DNA of 64,000 bases from Diospyros lotus. Taxonomy: Eukaryota > Streptophyta > Magnoliopsida > Ericales > Ebenaceae. The stretch lies in NCBI RefSeq assembly GCF_014633365.1, contig NC_068339.1:15647925-15711924 (forward strand). The letters are read 5' to 3'. A program made the position numbers and the translations under genes. How positions within the stretch are numbered: position 1 is the stretch's first letter; the number at the start of each line of letters is the position of its first letter. Below are positions 35,417 to 48,369 of this stretch, one piece after another. The notes below the pieces were generated by a model. It saw nothing but the letters and a program-made list of their open reading frames with translations, had not been told where the DNA came from and made no database searches.

Positions 35417-37203
35417 TGGAAGTTGTTAACAGCATTGAAGCCTCATTCTTTAACAACTTAGCCCGGCTGTGCCTTTTGCTTTCTAATTTGTAACCATTGT
35501 AGCATTAATATATAATATAGCTGAGGCTACATTTGTAATTCTCTCTCTCTCTCTCTATCTCTTTTGTCAAGACAGTGAGCACTTATCTCTTTTGTTTGAT
35601 TAAATTTTGGAAGGAAAAAGTCGATCGGTGAGGAAGCATAGGAAATTGCATGAAATCGTGAAATATATATCTTAATATCTAAAGCTGAAACCCTAAAACA
35701 GAACATCATTGTTGTTTTTCTTTTTAATTTTTTTGGGTGGGAAGAAAACTGTTGCCTTTTTATATTTATTTTTAGCTTTTTCCTTAAAAAAGTTGAAGAA
35801 AAAGCGAGAAAAATGTCCATTATGGTTTCAATTATTTTAAATTTTATATAATAAAATTATGGACACTCAAAATATTGCATTACAGCTATAAATAAATGGC
35901 CAACTGGATGATACTAAACAGGAGAATTTTTGTGAATTTCTTATTTTTTCCAATCTATTCCAATCCAACCAACATTTTGTTACCGTGTTAATTTTTGAGT
36001 TGGTTCCCAAAAAAGAGTGAGAAAACTCTACTTAGTTTTTTTGTGTCGTTTTCATTAAATTTTTACATAAAGTCACTATCATTATCACAATAACATGATT
36101 ATAATATTTTAAAAATTTAATCAAGAATGTTTTATTCTTAATCGTGGATTTATAAGAGAGGATTAGAATTTATTAATATTTTGTTTTTCAATTATAGAGT
36201 GAAAAAATAAGCAAAATTAAAAAAAGGTGGGTGCCCCACACCAAGTTAAACTTAAAGCTATGAAGAAACAAAAAGAGAAATCTTGGATGAAGCCCGAGGA
36301 ATATGAACTCCTTTAATGGTGGGATAAAGAAGGCCTTTTTGATATCAAATTAAAAAACTGAATTTAAGTTAATTAGATGATAAGCCAGGAGGATTGGATT
36401 GAGCTAATGGGTCTGCAATCATTAATTCTCGGTTGAGGTGATTAGAATAAAAATGATTTCTTTTTATGTTTATATATATATAACGTGGCCTAGCTATTTG
36501 TTTTAGAAGTTAGTGGGTAAATTGGCAATGATGGTGTACCCATCATTCCCCTATTATAGACTGAGCTTTAATTTTGCTTGAACAGAGATAATAGGGTGAT
36601 TGATTGAGGAGGAGGGTCTTCTCCTAAAGGATAAAGCAAGTTCAATGTGTTACAACACTATGATGATAGATATCTCAAAGTGATAATCATATCCACACAA
36701 AAAAGTGGAAATTATTGGGGGGTTTTGTTTGTATGATAGGTACGTACGATGACCCCACACTCAGCCGCTTGATGTAATCAATAATCATGCTTTCCCATTT
36801 CATCCAGACCACCACGATCAAGTCAAAAGTAGTCATCTCGATCCATTCTCTATTGATTATTAAACCAACCTAAGCAATTTAATTTGAACTAAAAGGTGAC
36901 ATTATTATTATTATATAATTGTTGATTATTAAAAGGCCATATAAGTGCTTGTATATATACAGCACTTGTGAGAAAGACATCTCGAGTACCTTTACAATAA
37001 TATATATTTACTAATTATAAATAATACATCTAATTAATATGGAAGCCCAATAAAACATGCTATCATGATTATGCTTTTTTGTTTTTATAAATAATAATCC
37101 TTGTATGGATTGGAGACCCAATGAGAAACAGGCATGATGCAGAACAATAGCAAATTAATGGTCATTAATTGACTACAGCCAATTGAGTGGAAGGAAGGGA
37201 GAT
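35217..37203. other. Intergenic region downstream of GFS9/TT9
   Basis: No coding frames are supported. The first few hundred bases are likely 3' UTR. Two CT microsatellites occur (35381-35413 and about 35539-35556). The rest is AT-rich without readable structure. Confidence 0.5.
35381..35413 (+). repeat. (CT)n microsatellite
   Basis: About 16 CT repeats lie some 165 bp downstream of the GFS9/TT9 stop codon, probably in the 3' UTR. Confidence 0.95.
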
Positions 37204-38055
37204 TAAGGGGGTGTTTGGCCTACCCCTTTTTTTCCATAGCTTTTAAGCTATTTATCTTTTAAGTTGTATAAAATTTAAAAGTTTGATAGCGTTTAAGCTG
37301 ATAATGTGTTTGCATAAATATATTTTTAAACTATCAATTAATAGTTATGTGCTTGATTTGAGAGAACTAATAAGTTATCAAAACTTGACAAAAAGATCAA
37401 AATAGACATGATATTGAAAGATGTAAAATTTTATCATTAAATGTTGATAAATTATATATTATTATTAAAAATATATTGATAAAATATTAATATATGTATA
37501 TATATGTTTATTGATGTTTTATATATATATATATATATGTACACACATAAACAATGATAGTGGGGGAGGAGATGAGGGTGGGGATGACAATGAGCAGTGA
37601 TCGATGGGGCTACGGATAGCCAACGACGAAGGAGAATTGTTGAAGTAAATGGGGGAGGGGGTAATAGCCGACGAAGAAGACAATGAGGGCAACGATCGAT
37701 GTTGCTAATGAGGGCAATAGTTGATGGGAAACGATCGGTGGGGGTGACAGTGATGGCCGAAAGATTTGGGGCGACAAGCGACGAGAGTCAAAGGTTGAAG
37801 AAGAAGGGCATGATTGAAAATTAACAAAAATGATGAGGGTAAAATGGTAAAATGATTGGTCAACACAATTTATAAATTAGAAGCGTTTTGCAAAAGCTCC
37901 CCCCTACCAGCTTTTGTAAAATGCTGTGGTAGTATCGTTTAAGCTATCTAACTTAAACGCTGATGAGGTACACACAAACATCTCATTAATTTTTGCTTAA
38001 TAACAACAACAGCTTATAATTAAGTGATCAAACCGATAAGCGAAACACCCCCTAA
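37204..38055. mobile_element. Non-autonomous PIF/Harbinger-like DNA transposon, 846 bp
   Basis: The element at 37207-38052 starts GGGGGTGTTTGGC and ends GCGAAACACCCCC (one mismatch between the inverted ends). TAA is duplicated at 37204-37206 and 38053-38055. Subterminal GCGTTTAAGC-type motifs repeat in inverse orientation near each end. The middle (about 37556-37850) is unusually rich in G and in GATG/GACG repeats, unlike the AT-rich flanks. There is no transposase, so it must have moved using enzyme supplied elsewhere. Confidence 0.75.
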
Positions 38056-38803
38056 ATCAAACGGTTCAAGTTAGGGATTAATTAAGCTTTGAATTAATAG
38101 ATGTATTCTACTTATACCCAAGAGGGTTGGAGTTAATAAAATTCATTTATTTATCATTTGCCAAGTACATTTAATTTATGAAAAAAAAAAATCATAAATT
38201 GCTTAACATTATGGAGTTTCTAGACATCCCTTTCAATGGTAGTGTGTGAACAATGTCCAATGAGGTGTAGAATTAAAGCTTTGTTTGAATGCCTCAAAAA
38301 GAAAAGAAATCTCTTTTCATGGTAAAGTGTTAGATTAGTTTGATGCAACGTGAATCTCTTTCTATATATATTTTTACTTGATTATTTTTAATGTTATTGT
38401 CAATAAAAAATATTGGATCAGTGATAATAACTTTGTTATTTTAAATATTTAATAAAAATGGTTTTGAGTTGATCTTGGGATTAGTGTTTTTGCACGGTCC
38501 TATCGCTTTTGTGCCCTCAATTTCAACGAAAATTTTAAGTTGATCTTAAATATTGCTTGAAGTGTTTTTCAAGCAAGTAAAAATAATTAGTTAAAACTGA
38601 TTATTATAAAATTAAGTAATTAATATACACAATACCTTTTCAATACAGAATCGATATTGAATTGAGTCGTGGGGACCCCAAAATTTCCAACCGAGAAGGG
38701 AGAAGAAGAAAATTAGGAAAGGGGGGACATTCTAGTTCTACCAAGAACATTGCAGTAACACTAATTAAACATTTTGATGATTTTACATTTACAGGAGACA
38801 TTA

Positions 38804-41800
38804 TCAACCCATAAAGGAAACTTGAATTTTCTTGGGCAGGGCTGAAGCCATGAACCCACTCTCCAAGTCCAACCCTAAACCCTCAAGTTCTCTATCTTCT
38901 TTCCCCCCCAAACACAGCCTAACACTGCTTATCCCCTCCTTGCGGCCATTTTTGACCGTTAACAAGCTTGTTCTAAAAACCTCTTTCAGCCATTTCTCAA
39001 ACAGGCTGTTGACGAGATCCCCAAAGCCAAGCAAGAGCTTCTCTAACAGACTCTCTTCCACTTCCAAGAAGCAACTGCTCTCAATCACCGCTTCAAAACA
39101 ATCTCTGATCTTGACCAAGATCATCTCTTTTATCTCCTTTTCACAATCCGAATTGAAGACAAGCCGGTTCTTGATCGATTCAAGGAACCCACATGGATTG
39201 ATCTGGCCTTCATTCCCCATTTCTCGCGTCAAATCGCTCGAATTGGGGCTGAAACCTTCGCTTCTGTCTTCGTCTTCCTCGTCCTCATCGGCCTTAATGT
39301 TCAGATCAAGGGTGGTTGATCCGCTTGGCGGCTGCCTTGGACTCTTGGCCTTGTTTGAGACATCCCACTCCGCTTTTCTTTTTTTAGGCGAACCCAGTGC
39401 ACGAGACTCCTGCTGTATCCCGACCTCTGAAATACTGGGAAGCGTTCTATTGACCTCCAGTTTCATATGGATTACAGAATTCAGATCTTTGATCCCATCT
39501 CCATGGCTAGGGCAATCTCCCCTTGTTAAGATGAATATTGTTTCTCCATCCTTTCTGCAAAATTCTCCAAAACTCCCAGTTTCCATACCCAAAGAAAGAA
39601 CCTTTAGGAACTGGGTATCAGCAAAATCAACATCTTCAACCAAAACTACCGTCTTTTCATTGTTTCTCAAGGCCCTTTCGAGTACTGTCACCCTCTTATG
39701 ATCTTCTCTTGATTCTCTCATGTTCATGTGGAGAAGCAAATCGGGCGACCCGAAAACAGATTCTGCAATTGCCCGAGCCAGTCTCCGTTTTCCTATTGCA
39801 TCATTGCCTTCAATCAGCAACCACTTAGTCTCCTTCTTCATAGGTTCGGGTTCGATCAAAGCTTCCACTATTGAAGGGATGGTTCCCAATTGCCATGGCA
39901 CATTCTCTTGCAAACGCTTACAAATTTGATCACTTCTTTTAGTGCTGTTTGGGTGCTGAGAAAAATTGCCAAGAGCAAGAGTGATCTTTACTTCCTTTCC
40001 ATCAGAGTTCTTGAGAGAATCCAAGTTTGGTTCCATAGGCTGCTGCAGCTGCTGCTTGTGATTGAACCCATTGCTGAAACTGAATTCGATGTGACAAGAT
40101 TGCTGGCGTCTGAAACGAGGCTGCAGGGGGCTACTGGCAATTTGGTCGGATTTCAAGTTGGAAGGGGAAAAAGAGATTGAATTATTAATATTGGAGTCTA
40201 GGAAAAAGTTGTTCTCATTAGGCCACCTAGGATATGATATTGATGATCTGTAGTTGCAGCTCTTTGGAATTAGCCTTTGGTTGAACAAAGGCCTGCCTTG
40301 GTGTTGGCTGTGGCAGATTTTGTTCCATTGTCTCCTCAACTCAACCAGGTCATCCTGAAATTGATGAAGTGAAGTCAGAATAATTATTTGCTTAAGAAAA
40401 AAGAAGAAAAAAGTTGGCATACAAGGTAAAAGAATGAATAATTGTTGATAGAAAAGGAGTATGTTTGGAACTAGGGATTCTATGTGTCGGAGCACGATCA
40501 GTCTCTTCCCTCATTCATTAGGTTAGGCTCGACAGAACCAATTCATTACACAGACAATACCTTTAACCTTAAATCTGAGATATTCTCATTCTAAGTGACC
40601 AATTAGTCCTCAAATGGTAGTGTGAACTAGGAACTCAAGAGACGAACTCGAAACCTCTTGGAGGCAAGACAATTCACCTTTACCTACTAGGCTCCCATCC
40701 TAGTGGTTAAATATATAAATGCGCGTGTTATATTGTAGATCTTCTTATACCTTCTGATGTGCATGGGTACTGTTATGTGATTGAAGCCAGGAAGGCAATT
40801 GGGCTGAGCCAGACTTGAGCAAAGCAGCTTCTTTTTCATATTTGGAGGTGCATTCTGCACAGCATCTGAGCTTGTTATCTTCATCCTTGTTTCCTACAAA
40901 AGCTTTTGTTTCCAGAGCTTGAGATGGGTTTTCTGAGAAGCTCATCCTTGACTCCTGTACACTGCATGCACAACCAAATTAATTATCATATATTAACATT
41001 TTCATCTTCTTGTCAGACTAATTAATTCTTCAGCATAGAATTTCCAAATTAAAAAAATCCTAATTTTATACCAGCTAGATAAAATTTATAAACGAAGCAA
41101 ATTCAATGGGAAATGAAAAGAACACTGTGCCCATGTATCACTTCACTTGCAACTTTTCTCTTTTCACCATTCCCTATAGCAGTCGTGCATTCTTACAAGA
41201 GAGTTTTTTTCCCGCCAAAACAAAAAAAAAAACCTTTAAAAATTTAAAACCTTGAATTATTTGTTTTTTTCTTGTTTGTTTTCGTGAACAGAAAGTAAAT
41301 TATATATTGGTCACGAGTGGAATGCATATCCAGACAAAGATAGAAACAAAAGGAGAGTGATTCATATCTGTCTCTAACAACCCTACATATTTGCAGTGGC
41401 GTGGTGCTGCTTTCCTTCAGACAAGTCAGACCATGAAAACACATATATATAGCAAAATAGAAAGAAAACAAAATTTCTGCTACCAACCAGTAATATATTG
41501 CCAGCATTTACACACACACACACACACACACACAATTACCCAAACAATATATAGAATACATTAAGAATAAAAGTAGAGTAGAGAAAAAGAAAGGTTTAAC
41601 TGATCACCTAGTGGCATGAAGACTCAAACCAAGTCCACCTGATGGAACAGAAACAGCTTGAAGAGACCATTGCATCTCGAGAGAAGGCTGCTTCATCTGG
41701 CATCTCATGTAGGTCTGATAATTGGCCGTGGCCATTAACCAAACCTTTCTGTTCAATGAGTTGTAATGGGACAGAAACCTCGCCATTTCTGTAACAAGAT

Positions 41801-43119
41801 GCTCAACTGGGCTATACCCAGAAAAAAACTCTCCATTGAACCCTACCGTGTCGACTATCCACTTCAAGTCGCCTGCATGCGTTACAAGAAACACAGAGAC
41901 TCAAAACAAAAATACCATATCACTCTAAATAAAAATTAACTGTATGATTATTATACCCAATTCAAGTAATACATATTCAAATTCAATCTGGTTCTAATCT
42001 TAACAACCTGTATAGATAATGACTCCCCTTCCTCCAGATGCAAGAGAATCTACCTTCCTTTTCAGTTCTGAAAGCTGCAGCTCCAACTCTTCTCTTTTCA
42101 TGAACATTAATGGCACTGAAGTGAAGTGAAATTTCACGAAATGGGCAGATTTCAGTTCATCAGGAACCTCTCCTCTCTCCACCCTGCTCATCAGTTCCAA
42201 AACCAGACCCTCCGTTATGGACAGAGAGTCACCAACTATGACAGTGTTCCTTCTCTTCTTTCTCAACAAAACCTCCAAAACTAGCTTTATATCTTCCTTG
42301 AGCGAGGCGGAATCGGCAATGGAGACGAAATGGGCAGGCCAGAAGCTCCGGGAAGGAGAGCAAGGAGAAGAATAAACGCCGCCGCCGGTGCCGCCGTAAC
42401 AGTGGAATATGGAAGAGGATGGGGAGTCTTCTTCTAGATTGTTCTTCACGGCGGTGCTAGAGAAGCCGGCTTCTCGCATGACGCGGCTCACGCTGGGGTC
42501 ATCCAAGATGGACAAGGTGAGCTGGTCGAGCTCGACCTTGATGGCGAGGAGCGGCGGCTGCTGCTGCTGTTGCTCGATGCAGCCGCGCCGCTGGTGGGCT
42601 TGGGCGCGTTTCAGCGCGGCGATCAGAGCGTTGGAGAGGGACGGCTGGGCGTGGAGGAGCGGAGCGGGCGTGGTAGGGAGCCGGTTGAGAGCCACGTTGA
42701 AACAGAGCTCAAGGGCTCGGCTCTGGAGAGGGTGTGGAGTTTGGTGAGGCTGGGACTTGAGGCAGGCGCGCTTCAGGAGGCTAGCTCTTGAGCTGAGCAG
42801 CGTGGCGGCCACATGAAGCGGAGTGACCTGGTTACAACCAACTCAAATTTAAGATAAAGTCTATCCAAACCCGGATAAATATAGAGTAATGCAAGTAGCA
42901 TTTACTCATAAATATATATATTCTACAAAGAATCTATATACTACATACTATATCCTAACTTCCACCTACAAAACGTACGATAATTAATTTGGATTATATA
43001 TCATGAACAAGAAGAACCTGGGCGTGGCCACGCCGCCGGGCCAAGTTGAGAGAGTGCTTCAAGACAGAAGCAGCCTCCGCCGTGAGGGTCTGCTGTACCG
43101 CACAAGCTCCGCCGCGCAT
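38804..43119 (-). CDS. SMAX1-LIKE protein (SMXL3/4/5 type), five exons, 982 aa
   Basis: Coding exons on the minus strand: 43119-43018, 42827-42008, 41872-41608, 40961-40751, 40354-38804. All introns are GT-AG, phases agree, and the total is 2949 nt including the stop. The N-terminus [20 protein letters not shown] plus [14 protein letters not shown] is the double Clp-N domain (to residue ~170). A degenerate Clp ATPase core follows ([41 protein letters not shown]). Exon 5 carries a second P-loop-like segment ([20 protein letters not shown]) and [11 protein letters not shown]. An EAR repression motif LDLNIKADE sits at residues ~815-823 (DNA near 39310). SMXL proteins recruit TOPLESS co-repressors through the EAR motif. 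I see no RGKT degron, which fits the SMXL3/4/5 clade that promotes phloem formation and is not degraded through MAX2. Clade placement is by eye. Confidence 0.93.
41511..41534 (+). repeat. (CA)n microsatellite in SMXL intron 3-side DNA
   Basis: About 12 CA units lie within the intron between 41608 and 40961, on the 5' side of that intron for the minus-strand gene. Confidence 0.9.
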
Positions 43120-43700
43120 AACTCAGCCAACCCGCACCCCCCGCACCCCCGAAGAGACAAAACACTTTGGTTTTGTGCTCTTAAAACCACCCTAATCTTT
43201 CTTCTTATTTATTCTCTTCTTCTTTGTGATGCTTCACGGTTTCACCACCCCAGCGCCACCAACAGCTGCTGCTTCTTCTTCTTATTCTTCTTCGTGCTTA
43301 GTTTAGTGGGTTTTCTATAATTTGCTCCTGTTTGGAAGAAACAGGAACGTCTAAAAATGGGAATGTTTTGAATGAGAGAGAGAGAGAGGGAGGTGGGCAG
43401 AGAAGAACGAAGGGCTATAGAGAAACATGACTAGACCATACCCATTCATTCTTTATACCTCTTGCTTGTGAGCTACCTAGCTCTACCTTAATTAGGCTTT
43501 TAACTTATTCTTTTTTTTCTAGTTTTTGGTTTGCCTTTTCCTTTATTTACTTAATTATTTCATTTTTTTGCTTTTTATTCCCACTAGATTGCTTGCTCTC
43601 TCTCTCTCTCTCTCTCCCTCCGTGAGTGGAGAGAGCCAAAGCCCAACCCTTTATCGCCCTTCGTTCTGTAAAGAGAAGGTACCCTGAATGTACATAATAT
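43120..43700 (-). promoter_or_regulatory. Likely promoter and 5' UTR of the SMXL gene
   Basis: This is the stretch directly upstream of the minus-strand start at 43119. It contains two pyrimidine/purine microsatellites (GA-rich at about 43374-43389 on the plus strand, CT-rich at about 43594-43618) of the kind often found in dicot 5' leaders. Exact transcription start and TATA box cannot be fixed by eye. Confidence 0.5.
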
Positions 43701-44588
43701 GCCATTCATTGGATTAATTATAGCCTACTGGAAAGGCTTTAATTAACTTGCTCTCACATTAATCATTTTGCAATAGCTGATGGAATGTCCCATCTCTCTC
43801 TCTCTCTCTACATATATATATACATACACATATGTAATTATTTACGTATGACTTCATCGCTGAAACTTAAACGAAAGAAGATAGCAACTAAATTAATTTT
43901 GAGAACTTATCAACTATTTTTATTTGGACTGGACTAAGGTATATATAAAAAGTGTAATGTCAAAATCATGGTAACCTGTAATAAAAATAATATCATTTTT
44001 ACACAAATTAAATATTAACTCATAATTAAAAATATAAAGTAAGGGGTGACGGACGATGATATATTATTATTATTATGAAAAACAGATTACAAGAAGACAA
44101 TGAGAACGTGGTATAGGCAATGATGTGATGTTAATTCCTGCCTGTGTTATTCTCATGCAAAAAAGTTTCATAAATGGGGTCTACCACTGGGACCCACAAT
44201 TCAAGATGTTGCAGGCACAGAGAGAGAGAGAGAGAGCTCTGCTACTTTCTTTCTTTTTTTATTTTTTTAAGAAAAGAAAATTATTCTTCCAGAGAGAGAG
44301 ATATATATATATATGTTTGTACGTACGTACGTACGTATGTATGTATACATATCACCCTTTGAACGGACAGATGAGGCCAGCTGAAATTCATATAAAGTAC
44401 TAAAGTGGAAATGATGGAAAGAATGAAGTGTGTTGAATGAGAAATCAAAAGTAGAGAATGTCTGTTTTTCTCTCTTCTTTCTTTTGTATTTTCTTATTAA
44501 ATGTAAGGTTTTATTGCGCGTCTAATGCAATTTAAAAAAACAAAAATATTATTCAAGTATTTAGTCATAATTTTTTCATAACATTCAT

Positions 44589-44619
44589 ACATTAATATAT
44601 TATATATTTATATTAATGT
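44589..44619. repeat. AT-rich palindrome
   Basis: ACATTAATATA at the left end is mirrored by TATATTAATGT at the right end. A similar palindrome occurs at 46197-46233, and related text lies near 51718-51770, suggesting a small dispersed family. Confidence 0.7.
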
Positions 44620-46196
44620 GACATAAAATAATACAAAGATATTAAAACCTAAAATTTAAAAAAAAATAAAAACAGAAAGAGGGGAGAGAGACAAAGTTTT
44701 ATTCCCCCAAAAAGCAACCCTCTGTCTGCTCCCCTACATACCATTATTGCCTTCTTTTCATTTTTCTTCATCCTCTCTCTCTCTCTCTCTTACAAAGATA
44801 GGCGAAAGAACCAAATAATATTTTATATAAAAGAGATGACATAATATGTTTTCAAATTGGCCAATCAAATTGGCTTATATCTTTGATGATTTTTGAGAAA
44901 ATTTACGTTAAGTGTGCTTTCTTAGGTCATAATTAATCGCCAAATGTTTTCAGTTGTGTTATCAGCTTGGTCTGGGCTTCCTAGTTTTCAAGTGATTATA
45001 TATGTAGAAATAGAATCGTACAAATATATTAATATGCAAACTTGAACCAGTAACCCCCAGTGTTGCTAGGAATTTTTGGCCTTCAAATGTAGAGTGTCCA
45101 TGCAGGTAAGTGGTTACTTTTTTTAGACTTAGAGTTAGGGAATTATTATTCATTTTTTTTAAATAAAAAGGGACAAGTCTAATTAATTTGGAGAAATATC
45201 GTTTAAGGTACGTTAAGTCAGTTCTAAAACGAGACTTGTAAGATACGTCTCTACAGTAAACTCTGGCTCAACTAACCGACGTCCATGCAATGACAATCTA
45301 AGAAATTGAACATATATCGTACGTGTTAAGCTCTAACGACAATATCATAAATCCATAATCCGATCAAATTAAGTTTAACTGCATCCCACACATTAAAGTA
45401 TCATTTATATATGTTAGTTTAAAGGTGCATGAATATGCGATTGCATGATTACGAATAAGTTACAAAACTATCACACTGAGGTAATTACTGATTGGAGAGA
45501 GGCTGGTGGGATGGATAACCCTACTGGAGCTTAAGTTAAGAAAGAAAAGAGACGAGACCTCTAGAACCTAAACCCGTCGACCTAAGGCTCCGGCCGGGAC
45601 CGAGCACTTTGCATGCTCGGCAACAGACCCTTAGCTTTATTTTATCTTCCTCTGCCTGCTATTGAATATTTCTGTAATCATTCTGTCATATATATATTAG
45701 CTTTTTAGATTTGCACCAAATCAACTTTGCACTGTTTATGAGCCAAAATATAGACTTGCAATAATGCTTGCAAAATGATAGTTGATTAGTAGAAGATAAG
45801 ATTTTTATAGTTATTGTACTTGGTCCCCCTACGCATAAGGCCACACTCTAACCTTTAACATTTAATTATTATTTATTGCCTCAACACCATCTCCATCTCG
45901 GTCACTAAAATCTAGATATCTGTTGATATTCTCGTTAGAGATGCAAACGGGTCATACCCAACTTAGGATTTGCCACTTTCGATTTGGCGCAGCACGGCCC
46001 GCATGCGGCCTGCTGCTTGTGCTTGACTCGTTTCAAATTAAAAATTTTCACCCCACACCCAGAAGTGGATGGCCCCGATCGAGCTTCCCGTTTAACACTT
46101 ACAGTTCTCCTCATCCTTCTTGTTGTCAACTTAATCTAAACTTTCCAAGATGCTGTTCGTTGGGATGCTTATTTATTAGATTTTTAATAATATTTG

Positions 46197-46233
46197 TACA
46201 TTAATGTGTTATATATTATAACATATTAATGTA
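46197..46233. repeat. AT-rich palindrome, related to 44589-44619
   Basis: TACATTAATGTGTTATA and TATAACATATTAATGTA are reverse complements except for one base, with three bases between. Confidence 0.75.
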
Positions 46234-46866
46234 AATATAATGCACGAGCATCACTAAAAATATCACAATCTTTAAAATATTATTTTCATATTTTATAAAT
46301 ATCTAAATGTAAATGCTATGATTTTGTGAAGTATAAGATGTTGGAACATTTTTAGCTGTAAAATTAGAGTTGAAAGTTAAGAAATATTTTTTTAAAACTG
46401 AATGGATTTTAATATTTTATTCTCTCTTCTCTTTTCAACTAAAAAAAAAAGTTAAATGGGTAAATATTTTTCTACTAGAAAATTAAAATAAAAAACCAAC
46501 AAAATAAGTAGAAAGTCGATGGGTTATACCTAAACAAAAAAGCCAACAAAATATAATAAACAGAGACCATAAGATTGAGCCATAAACTCAGCTAGTAGTA
46601 GCACCTGAGGCTAAAACTTGGGAACAACACCTGAGCCGAAAAACAAACGCGGCATGGATGGCAAGAATACAAGGCAACAATATGGGAGAATTCAGATCCA
46701 AACGACTCAAGAGAATACAACAAGGCAGCAAGCAAATCTCCCAATAATATAATTAATTAAATGCATAAATGTTACGTACGACGTAAAACTTGTATACAGT
46801 TCATCTGTACATATGGCGACATTCATTATTGACTCTATATTTCACCAAGCATATACGTACAAATAT

Positions 46867-46900
<34 letters not shown>

Positions 46901-48369
46901 GAGTGAAATGGTTTGTTTTGTGCATGATCTTGTCTTTTCCCTAGTGTAAAAAACATGCCCAGAATCGAGTGGACAGATTGACAAGATAATCGAAGCAGTC
47001 TTTTTAGGCTATGGGTGTTCCTTTTCATATTCACACATTATATACTAGAATATTATAAGCCACATAGTACTACGTACTGTTAACTACCTTTTTACTAATT
47101 AATGTAAAAAGCAGTTGATTTTGCACTAGTCCCAGTCATAGATGTCGTCTGGGGCGTGGCCCATCGCCCATGAAAGCTTTAATGCCATCTTATAAACACC
47201 TTTTTCATTAATGACTTATTTTTCTCTCATTTGCATCTTATATACATATATACGTATATATGACTGAAAGCTTCATGTCATATATATATATATATGTGTG
47301 TGTATGTATGAGGAATACACTGTTTACCGTGAACGATAAAAAAGCTAAGAAGAGAACAGAGTTGGTAACTAAAATATGACTAAGTGGGAACGAGTTCGGT
47401 GAGCTATATATATCTGGGCATGCACCCCTTGTTAATTAAAATTTAAAAAGATTCTGATAACTGCTTTAAGCTTCACATATATTTGCAAGCATATATAATA
47501 AGCACATTTTACAGTTTCAATCCTTATATTCAGAGAGTGTTTTGATCCCACTCGAAAAGGTTAATTTGTTAAATCATTGGATCATTATATTTCAATGCTT
47601 TTTTTTTTTTTTTTTCTTTTTGGGGTGGAAAGAAGAATATTGACCTGGCTATGTGAACTGGGTTTCCTTTACTTGCAAGAAAAGTGTCCTTTCATGAAGC
47701 AATTAAGGTGGTTGATCCAATGTTTCGTTGTCAAATGATTTGGCTTGCATATTCCCCGACAAAATTTCAAAAGAGCACTGGATGTTACATGAAAAACTGC
47801 CTTAACTAGGACAATTAGGCCCAGGGGGATCAGAGACGAGGGGAGACTTGAACAAATTCATTTATTTTATATACAGTAGCATTAATTTTGATATGTTAGT
47901 AGATTTAATAAAGTTAAATTCAAATGATTATTTTATATCGTCTAATTAATCTCTCGTGTCAGGGTAAAAGATGACAACGAAGCTATAGAACTCCTAGCAA
48001 ATTAATATCCTCTCCTTGGTAGACAAGGTAAAAGTTGCCTGTCAGTTTTGTTCACTATCAATCACTCCTCTTAGTTTTGTTTATCAGTTATCTTTATATA
48101 TCAAGTAAACAAAAAAATGAGTTATATATGTAACACAACTTAATTTTGCATCAAAATTCAAAAATCAGTTATGTTTATAAGTAATGTAACTGATTTATGA
48201 ATTGATGGTTCTGTTTGATTGTTGGTAATTATTAAATGGCTACAAGAACGAACTAATTCTAAATTAATTATTAAATAGTTACAACAACAATCTCTTTTGA
48301 AAATAAAAGAAAACATTTTAATATTTTTATAAGTTTTGATGATCTTAAGTTATAAGTGTGGCTTTATGA

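Larger units (their letters stand above)
43701..48300. other. Gene-poor AT-rich region, first part of the desert
   Basis: No credible coding frame was found. Contents are simple repeats (GA near 44220, ACGT/GTAT near 44319-44345, AT near 46883-46900, T-run near 47600), palindromic AT-rich repeats at 44589-44619 and 46197-46233, and a GC-richer island near 45580-45630. Confidence 0.5.

Noticed and set aside
38832..39701. 289-aa plus-strand frame opposite the last SMXL exon
   Set aside because: Serine-rich translation typical of an antisense shadow; the minus strand encodes the conserved SMXL C-terminus.
40960..40961. Alternative acceptor for SMXL exon 4 at the second AG (TGTACAG)
   Set aside because: It would put the exon out of phase. 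The acceptor giving [13 protein letters not shown] keeps the frame and matches family wording.
42409..42747. 112-aa plus-strand frame opposite SMXL exon 2
   Set aside because: Shadow frame; no similarity, and the opposite strand carries Clp-N motifs.
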